NCBI GenBank assembly: GCA_025929585.1
Contig: JAICPY010000034.1
Coordinates: forward strand, 1 to 37,557
Direction of reading: 5' to 3'
DNA: 37,557 bases
Source: Steroidobacter sp.
Lineage (GTDB): Bacteria; Pseudomonadota; Gammaproteobacteria; Steroidobacterales; Steroidobacteraceae
Below, piece by piece: positions 32,776 to 37,557 of the stretch (positions within the stretch are counted from its first letter, which is position 1; every line of letters starts with the position of its first letter). The translations under genes and the position numbers were made by a program. Below the pieces are notes generated by a model. The model had not been told where the DNA came from, made no database searches, and worked only from the letters and a program-made list of their open reading frames with translations.

Positions 32776-33740
32776 CGGTTGTCGCTCTTCGATAAGGCCG
32801 GCAGCACGTGCTCGCCGAAGATCTCGATGAACTCTCGTTGGTAAGGCGTCACGTTGAAGACGTACACTTCGTCCACATCGAGCTCGACATAGCGCTGTAA
32901 CTCTCGCAAATGCACTTGAGGATCGCTGGATATCGGCAACTGCGAGCACACTTCCGCCAAGGAGAGCGACGCTGCTTCAAAGTCTTCGGGCATACGCAAA
33001 GTCGCAAGCTGCTCTTTGCCGACCAGATTGCCAGCCCATTGCTGGTGCGCCGCTGCGCGAGCTTCGCTATCTGTCGGCGCCCACGCTAGGGACGCCTGTA
33101 CTTTCACTGGCTTACCTGCGCCGCCGCCTTCGCGGAACGCGTAAAGCATCGCGCGGAATTCTTCATCCGGCATGCTCACGGTAATCATGCCGTCTGCCCA
33201 GCTCCCGATCCAACGTGCAGTTTGTGACGTTAGCGCAGCGCCGAAGATCAGTGGTGGGCGCACCGGGCGCGTATAGAGCTTCGCATCCTCGACAACGATT
33301 CGACCGTGGTGAGTAACCGTCTGTCCAGACCAGAGCGCACGCATTACTTGCACGCATTCAAGCAAGCGCTCGTTTCGTTCTGGCTTCTCCGGCCACGGCT
33401 CGCCTGTGATGTGCTCGTTCAATGCTTCGCCGCTCCCCACAGCAATCCAAAAGCGACCCGGAAACATTTCGGCAAGAGTGGCGGCGGCTTGCGCGATGAG
33501 CGCAGGGTGATAGCGCCATCCCGGCGCGTTGACGCATCCGAAGCTCAATGATGTCGCTTGGAGCGCGGCACCCAGCCACGACCAGGCAAATCCGCTTTGA
33601 CCCTGCTTCGGTGTCCAAGGATGGAAGTGATCCGAGCACATACCGACGGCAAACCCTGCGCGTTCGGCATGCTGCACATATTCGAGCAAATGCTTCGGGG
33701 AGTGCTGCTCATGAGAGGCGTGGTAGCCAAATACCGTCAC
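32772..33740 (-). CDS. LLM-class flavin-dependent oxidoreductase (TIGR03885-like)
   Basis: This 322-residue luciferase-like monooxygenase/F420-type TIM-barrel protein has HFHPWTPKQGQSGFAWSWLG, the pattern of the F420-type glucose-6-phosphate dehydrogenase branch. Further motifs are LAEMFPGRFWIAVGSGEALNE and RPVRPPLIFGAALTSQTARW. It resembles the TIGR03885 group, which is predicted to use flavin (FMN) in species that lack F420. The start is GTG at 33740, with no better start and a poor ribosome site. The stop overlaps the GH13 start as ATGA, so the two are co-translated. The substrate is unknown; sugar or sugar phosphate oxidation would fit the partner gene. Confidence 0.85.
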   Translation of the reverse strand: MTVFGYHASHEQHSPKHLLEYVQHAERAGFAVGMCSDHFHPWTPKQGQSGFAWSWLGAALQATSLSFGCVNAPGWRYHPALIAQAAATLAEMFPGRFWIAVGSGEALNEHITGEPWPEKPERNERLLECVQVMRALWSGQTVTHHGRIVVEDAKLYTRPVRPPLIFGAALTSQTARWIGSWADGMITVSMPDEEFRAMLYAFREGGGAGKPVKVQASLAWAPTDSEARAAAHQQWAGNLVGKEQLATLRMPEDFEAASLSLAEVCSQLPISSDPQVHLRELQRYVELDVDEVYVFNVTPYQREFIEIFGEHVLPALSKSDNR

Positions 33741-33804
33741 TGTTCGCTGCCCGCACTTTGAGACCTGTGCGACAAACGATATTCGGCGAGAAGGAGTTCC
33801 GATG

Positions 33805-33848
33805 ACCGCGCTATCGTCGGCGCGGTGGAGATCGCTCGGTGATCACCG
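33805..33848. promoter_or_regulatory. Hairpin and palindrome upstream of the LLM-GH13 operon
   Basis: ACCGCGC (33805-33811) pairs with GCGCGGT (33820-33826) and may end the lipoprotein transcript. Beside it, CGGTGATCACCG (33837-33848) is a perfect 12-base palindrome about 97 bases upstream of the LLM start and could be an operator. The roles are inference. Confidence 0.4.
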
Positions 33849-33904
33849 CGTGGCCTCTGTTCCGAACAGTTCGAACGGTACGCAGACGAGCGCTCGAATG
33901 AGTC

Positions 33905-34171
33905 CTATCGCTCCGGCTCGGTTACTTCGTCACTCGGTCCGTCAAGCGTGCGATTAGAGTCATCGGCTTTCTCTCCCATATCGGTCGTTCGCCCACCGCT
34001 CAATCCGCTTTCATCAACGGTCTGACTGGGATTGCTTTCCGGGCGTCCAGCAGTCGGGCCTTCATCGGACCGAGCAGGATCATCTCCGGGTTCGCGATCG
34101 GGACCATAACAACCTGCGCTAGCCAATACGCTGGCCAATAGCAGACTGGTCAACAAGCAAGAGCGAAGCAT
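33905..34171 (-). CDS. Small lipoprotein, unknown function
   Basis: This 88-residue protein has a type II signal peptide: MLRSCLLTSLLLASVLASAGC, lipobox ASAGC with C21. The mature part is hydrophilic and low-complexity, rich in Asp, Glu, Ser, Gly and Thr (PDREPGDDPARSDEGPTAG), so it is probably a disordered envelope tether. A perfect AGGAGG stands 7 bases before the ATG at 34171, which fixes the start although the frame opens further upstream. I do not recognise a domain. Confidence 0.75.
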   Translation of the reverse strand: MLRSCLLTSLLLASVLASAGCYGPDREPGDDPARSDEGPTAGRPESNPSQTVDESGLSGGRTTDMGEKADDSNRTLDGPSDEVTEPER

Positions 34172-34559
34172 GGCGGTCCTCCTAGCAATGAATTGCAAAA
34201 GGCTGTTCTGCGGATCCCTGGTCGCTTGCGCGTGTCTTCCAGGAGACTGGGCGTGGCCTCGCTCGCGTTTGGCAGTCCCGGGCCGCTCCAATGGGCCGTT
34301 CAAAAAGCTTTCAAAACACAGCGGGCACATTACTCATCCAAAGGATTAGCCGCAGGCGCGAGTTCCCTCCTGCAGTGGCGCTGCGGCCTTGCCTTGTTGT
34401 AGCTTGTTCGCCGCAACGAGCCGGCTGGGCATAACGCTTACAAATCTCTAGAGATTGGGCGCACTGCATTCTTGTTCTTGGCGGCAGAGCTGCGACACAC
34501 TTGCCCGGCCGATGACATCGAATTACTCCGAAACGACCAATGAGAACTGGGGGTCTTAA
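34172..34559. other. Divergent gap before the ThuA gene
   Basis: The 388 bases between the lipoprotein and ThuA genes hold no convincing gene. The only clear structure is the perfect 14-base palindrome AATCTCTAGAGATT at 34443-34456, 104 bases before the ThuA start. GGGGG ahead of the GTG at 34560 is its probable ribosome site. Confidence 0.5.
34443..34456. promoter_or_regulatory. Perfect palindrome AATCTCTAGAGATT
   Basis: This 14-base perfect palindrome lies upstream of the ThuA-methyltransferase pair. Its AT-rich ends and position suit a dimeric regulator, but no matching regulator gene is in the window. Confidence 0.35.
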
Positions 34560-35315
34560 GTGAAGATATTGAAGGTTTGTGCGCTCTCGATTTTTGGATT
34601 GCTATTTTCGGCCGCGAGCTGGAGTCAGCAGTTCAGCGCGCTGGTGTTCTCGAAAACTGCCGGCTGGCATCACGATTCGAGCCATGCGGCGGTGACGGCA
34701 GTGCAGAAGCTGGGTCAGTTGCATCACTTCGAAGTATTTTGGACGGAGGATGCAAATCGAGTGTTCAACGATAAGGAGCTTGCGAAGTACAAGGTCATTA
34801 TCTTCGCTCAAACGACAGGCGACGTTCTGAATGCCGAGCAACAGGCCGTTTTCGAAAGATTCATTCGAGCGGGCGGCGGATTCGTCGGAATCCACAGTGC
34901 CGCGGATACGGAATACGAATGGGAATGGTATACGCGCATGGTCGGCCACATGTTTCGTCAGCATCCAGCCGTGCAAACGGCAACGCTGCAAGTAACGAAT
35001 CCAAATTTCCCGGGGATGGATCGATTCGCGCCGCGATTCTTGTTTACCGATGAGTGGTATGAGTTCGACGAAGCTCGAGTGAAGTTGAACTATCTGCTCT
35101 CGATCGATGAAAAAACCTACCAAGTTTCCAAAGCGAACCAGGGCCGCGCTCCGATCCTGCGCCCGCTGAGCTGGCACCACGAGTACGATGGCGGCCGCGC
35201 CTTCTACACGGCGCTCGGTCATCTTCCCGAAACGTACACCGATCCTAATTTCCTTCACCATCTCTATGGCGGGATTTATTGGGCGGCCACCGGAAAGGGC
35301 TTTACGGCTCAATGA
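34560..35315 (+). CDS. Exported ThuA-like domain protein
   Basis: This 251-residue ThuA-domain protein has a class I glutamine-amidotransferase-like fold and is often linked to trehalose or sugar utilisation. The signal peptide (1 to about 22) ends ASWSQQ. Family blocks are ALVFSKTAGWHHDSSHAA, YKVIIFAQTTGDVLNAEQQ, FIRAGGGFVGIHSAADTEY and RPLSWHHEYDGGRAFYTALGH, with the conserved His/Trp. The start is GTG at 34560 with GGGGG about 8 bases upstream. The catalytic role of the family is not established. The stop overlaps the start of the methyltransferase by 4 bases, an odd pairing of an exported protein with a cytoplasmic enzyme. Confidence 0.88.
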   Translation: MKILKVCALSIFGLLFSAASWSQQFSALVFSKTAGWHHDSSHAAVTAVQKLGQLHHFEVFWTEDANRVFNDKELAKYKVIIFAQTTGDVLNAEQQAVFERFIRAGGGFVGIHSAADTEYEWEWYTRMVGHMFRQHPAVQTATLQVTNPNFPGMDRFAPRFLFTDEWYEFDEARVKLNYLLSIDEKTYQVSKANQGRAPILRPLSWHHEYDGGRAFYTALGHLPETYTDPNFLHHLYGGIYWAATGKGFTAQ

Positions 35316-36148
35316 GTCCAATCGGTCCGCTTCTCACCTCGAAAGTGCACGAGCAGTTGCTCGAAGCGCAGAGAAAGGGAGGCGGGGAGGTCGAATGCTC
35401 GCTCGATCTGGACCGCAGTCGCACGCGCGTGCAGGTCGAGCGAGAGAATTGGTCGTGGCAGGGGCAGCAATTCCCCCTGGCAGGCGTTTTTAAAGATCGA
35501 ACGATCTACCACTGGAGCGGACACCTTTTCGAGCCCGTGTCGCGCTACACGGATTCGCTGATCAAGCTGGTGCCGACTGACTGGGGCCCGCCCACGTTCG
35601 AGATCGATGGGATCAAGATGCTGCCGACAGCGAAGGTCTCACCGTACGACGATGCCCGTCAAAAGGTGGGGTTAATCGAACCCAGCGGTAAGGTCATTCT
35701 GGATACCTGTGGCGGGCTCGGATACTTCGCTGCCTGGTGCTTGCGCGGCGGTGCGGCCCGCGTCTATTCATATGAGAAGAATCCGAGTGTGATATGGCTG
35801 CGTACACTGAATCCTTGGTCGCCTGAGAATAGCGAACCGGAAGATGGCAGGCTTCAGATCACCTTAGGTGATGTTCTGGCATATCTCGAAAATTTCGCGA
35901 ATGCGTATTTCGATGCGATCTTGCACGACCCGCCGCGATTCGGGATCGCAGGCGAGCTGTATTCGCAATCGTTCTACGATCAACTTGAGCGAGTGCTCAA
36001 ACGGCGAGGCAAGCTGTTTCACTACGTCGGCACGCCGAACAAACTCACCAGCGGCCGGAATGTCCCGCTCGAGGTGGCGAGACGATTGGAACGTGCGGGA
36101 TTCTCGACACGGATGACGGGCGATGGGGTGCTTGCGACGAAAAGATAA
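35312..36148 (+). CDS. Class I SAM-dependent methyltransferase (COG2521-like)
   Basis: This 278-residue protein has a Rossmann methyltransferase core. Motif I is VILDTCGGLGYFAAWCLRGG (128-147), the acidic end of strand 2 is E155 (VYSYEKNPSV), and motif IV is ILHDPPRF (203-210). It resembles predicted methyltransferases first noted in archaea (COG2521) and has relatives of the spermidine-synthase fold. The DPPRF tetrad with acidic/hydrophobic neighbours suggests an N-methyltransferase on RNA or a small amine, but this is inference. The N-terminal 120 residues form an extra domain. The ATG at 35312 overlaps the ThuA stop as ATGA. A polyamine link is possible. Confidence 0.8.
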   Translation: MSPIGPLLTSKVHEQLLEAQRKGGGEVECSLDLDRSRTRVQVERENWSWQGQQFPLAGVFKDRTIYHWSGHLFEPVSRYTDSLIKLVPTDWGPPTFEIDGIKMLPTAKVSPYDDARQKVGLIEPSGKVILDTCGGLGYFAAWCLRGGAARVYSYEKNPSVIWLRTLNPWSPENSEPEDGRLQITLGDVLAYLENFANAYFDAILHDPPRFGIAGELYSQSFYDQLERVLKRRGKLFHYVGTPNKLTSGRNVPLEVARRLERAGFSTRMTGDGVLATKR

Positions 36149-36198
36149 TCGAAAAACGAGCAACGCCAAAAAATTCCTCTTCGCCCGGCACCGTGGGT

Positions 36199-36570
36199 CT
36201 ACTGCGGCTCGGGCCTCGTCCACAACCAGACTGCAGCGACGAACATCGTAGCCGGCACCGTAACCCTCAACCAAAGTGGCGCGGGAGCGAACTGCAGGCC
36301 AATGGCACTTACGCTCATCATCGACGTCGCGAGAAATTTAGCCGAACGTGGAACCGCGCCTCGCGCTCGCCAATTGCGGATGTGCCTGCCGTATAACCGG
36401 TGATTCAGTAGCCATGATTCCAGAGCCGGCCAGGCTTTGCTTCCGGCCCACGCCGCCAGAATCAGGAACGGCACGGTCGGCACGATCGGCAGCGCAAGAC
36501 CGAGAATTCCGAGAATCAACGAGACAATAGCTGTGACACGCCACAGTATGATTTGTGTATGCCGAAGCAT
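36199..36570 (-). CDS. DUF454 (YbaN-like) membrane protein
   Basis: This 123-residue inner-membrane protein has three or four helices. LILGILGLALPIVPTVPFLILAA near the N-terminus and RNWRARGAVPRSAKFLA are hallmarks of DUF454/YbaN. The function is unknown. The gene is divergent from tspO, with only 35 bases between start codons, and no Shine-Dalgarno is evident before its ATG, so it may be leaderless or have another start. Confidence 0.88.
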   Translation of the reverse strand: MLRHTQIILWRVTAIVSLILGILGLALPIVPTVPFLILAAWAGSKAWPALESWLLNHRLYGRHIRNWRARGAVPRSAKFLATSMMSVSAIGLQFAPAPLWLRVTVPATMFVAAVWLWTRPEPQ

Positions 36571-36605
36571 CTGTACTAGTTAACTCTCTCTATACAACCA
36601 TACTC

Positions 36606-37085
36606 ATGCGCAACGCCCTTGGCCTCTTTGGATGGCTCGCGGTGAGCTTCACTGCTTCGGCCATTGGTGCGATCGCTTCAGTCAATGCGCGCACCTTCTA
36701 TCAACAACTGGATCGTCCTTCCTGGGCGCCGCCGGGCTCCATTTTTGGACCGGTATGGACGTTTCTGTTCGCGTTGATGGGCATTGCTGCTTGGTTGATC
36801 TGGCGCGAGCGAGAGTCTAAACAGACTGGTGCGGCATTGACGATCTTCCTGGTTCAGTTGATGGTAAACGCGCTGTGGAGCTGGTTGTTCTTCGCTTGGA
36901 AGAAGGGTTCGCTCGCAATCATAGACGTGATCGTATTGGCAGTGCTCATCGTGGCAACGATTGCGATGTTCTGGCGAGTTCGGCCGTTAGCCGCGATCCT
37001 GCTCGTCCCGTACTTGCTTTGGGTATCGTATGCAGCAGCGCTCACGTATGCGGTGGTTCAGCGCAATCCAGAGGCTTTGTCATGA
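36606..37085 (+). CDS. tspO: TspO/MBR family tryptophan-rich sensory protein
   Basis: This 159-residue, five-helix membrane protein of the TspO/translocator-protein family binds porphyrins and cholesterol-like ligands and modulates stress and tetrapyrrole responses. The signature RPSWAPPGSIFGPVWTFLF (37-55) and QLMVNALWSWLFFAW are present, with the conserved Trp residues. An ATG at 36606 starts the family match; an upstream GTG (36555) in the same frame is less likely. There is no clear ribosome site. DUF454 is its divergent neighbour. In some bacteria tspO is under light or osmotic control, but nothing here shows that. Confidence 0.93.
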   Translation: MRNALGLFGWLAVSFTASAIGAIASVNARTFYQQLDRPSWAPPGSIFGPVWTFLFALMGIAAWLIWRERESKQTGAALTIFLVQLMVNALWSWLFFAWKKGSLAIIDVIVLAVLIVATIAMFWRVRPLAAILLVPYLLWVSYAAALTYAVVQRNPEALS

Positions 37086-37105
37086 TCTGTTGCGGACGTT
37101 CGATG

Positions 37106-37128
37106 TGAGTCAGACTCAAGCATGCTTG
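37106..37128. terminator. Overlapping palindromes after tspO
   Basis: TGAGTC-A-GACTCA (37106-37118) and the perfect CAAGCATGCTTG (37117-37128) overlap by two bases just after the tspO stop. Either could fold and end the transcript, though no T-run follows. Confidence 0.4.
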
Positions 37129-37132
37129 CTGA

Positions 37133-37218
37133 GTGATTCGTGATTCGCGGGTCGCGGATAGCAAGAGGGGAGCGCTGGGCTCTATTTCCTCTGCTACCCG
37201 CAACCCATCAACGACTCG
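37133..37218. repeat. Inverted heptad repeat (locus F)
   Basis: Left units GTGATTC, GTGATTC, GCGGGTC, GCGGATA lie at 37133-37160, extending to about 37168. The right arm 37188-37218 (CCTCTGCTACCCGC then AACCCATCAACGACTCG) is complementary to the left at most positions. It sits between the convergent tspO gene and the partial gene at the window end. The left sequence resembles locus E. Confidence 0.8.
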
Positions 37219-37274
37219 TGTCCAGCACCTGCATGTAACGACCGAGCGCTCGAACGAGAATCTCGGTTCACGTG

Positions 37275-37557
37275 TCAGTTCGCAGTGATCAGCACCTCAT
37301 CAAGGCCTGCTTCAATGACGGTGCCGCCATTCGTGACACTGTCGGCCGCTTCGAAGCGTAGCGTGATCGTTTGGCCTGCAAATCGCGACAGGCTGACGCT
37401 CTGAGTCCGCCACGCGGCGCCCACATTGTTCGAAGATCCGGGTATTTGAAACAGTGTTACCGGCACACCGTTCGTTCCGACAGCTCGCACGCGGAAATAG
37501 TCTGCGCTCGTTGCGGTATCGATGTAGCCGAGGTAGTAACGGAACGTGAGCATGGAG
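37275..37557 (-). CDS. C-terminal part of a secreted protein, beta-sandwich domain
   Basis: Only the last 94 residues are in the window; the gene continues beyond 37557. The sequence FRYYLGYIDTATSADYFRVR, then LFQIPGSSNNVGAAWRTQSV, SRFAGQTITLRFEAADS and IEAGLDEVLITAN* fits the C-terminal half of a beta-sandwich (MAM/CBM/jelly-roll type). This type is often found at the end of secreted proteases. The visible start-like ATG at 37551-37553 is probably internal, since the frame is open to the edge. The function of the whole protein cannot be told. Confidence 0.7.
   Translation of the reverse strand, partial: SMLTFRYYLGYIDTATSADYFRVRAVGTNGVPVTLFQIPGSSNNVGAAWRTQSVSLSRFAGQTITLRFEAADSVTNGGTVIEAGLDEVLITAN

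Noticed and set aside
33802-33957. A 51-residue plus-strand ORF with a good AAGGAG site
   Set aside because: It is antisense to the end of the lipoprotein gene and its sequence is Ser/Arg/Ala-rich with no recognisable domain. The ribosome site alone is not enough.

Overview
The window looks like chromosomal DNA of a GC-rich gammaproteobacterium. The most likely home is the Steroidobacter/Xanthomonadales side of the class. This rests on a large TonB-dependent receptor, an Mrp antiporter operon with fused A and B subunits, an RND tripartite pump with a lipoprotein outer-membrane factor, a GlyGly-CTERM-type surface protein, and many intergenic seven-base tandem repeats. The placement is inference; no rRNA or other phylogenetic marker is present. 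I see no tRNA, rRNA, CRISPR array, phage gene, transposase or integrase.

Layout: (1) 1-2728, minus, a TonB-dependent receptor whose C-terminus lies outside the window. (2) 3304-9346, plus, a six-gene Mrp-type Na+/H+ antiporter operon (AB fusion, C, D, E, F, G), each junction overlapping by 4 bases. (3) 9373-10824, heptad repeats around a DUF3667 membrane protein, followed by a VOC-fold protein. (4) 11531-12412, an NnrU-like membrane protein and a 64-residue acidic protein. (5) 12808-18866, an RND efflux set in the order outer-membrane factor, adaptor, pump, with no regulator gene beside it. (6) 18964-20845, a small membrane protein and an MHS-type MFS transporter. (7) 20860-21346, a dense island of intergenic repeats. 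(8) 21341-23766, a choice-of-anchor-H surface protein divergent from a Tat-type dienelactone hydrolase. (9) 24018-28802, glycogen phosphorylase, glutathione reductase and a TfoX-domain protein. (10) 28810-29817, a minus-strand run of a thioredoxin-like protein, a 60-residue protein and a periplasmic EF-hand protein. (11) 30033-34171, an AEC permease, a GH13 enzyme translationally coupled to an LLM-class oxidoreductase, and a small lipoprotein. (12) 34560-37557, a ThuA-like protein overlapping a methyltransferase, divergent DUF454 and TspO genes, and the C-terminus of a secreted protein cut by the window end.

Most of this is housekeeping and stress physiology: ion and pH homeostasis (Mrp), drug or solvent efflux (RND), thiol redox (Gor, thioredoxin), and alpha-glucan use (GlgP, GH13). 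No block looks like a defence island or a biosynthetic cluster.

The less ordinary material is in the non-coding DNA. A 10-bp perfect hairpin puts the mrpA start codon in its loop and its probable Shine-Dalgarno in its stem. Several intergenic gaps hold degenerate seven-base tandem repeats, often as two complementary arms that could fold into long hairpins. Two genes have their translation leader tandemly duplicated just before the start codon. Several stop codons fall inside repeats.
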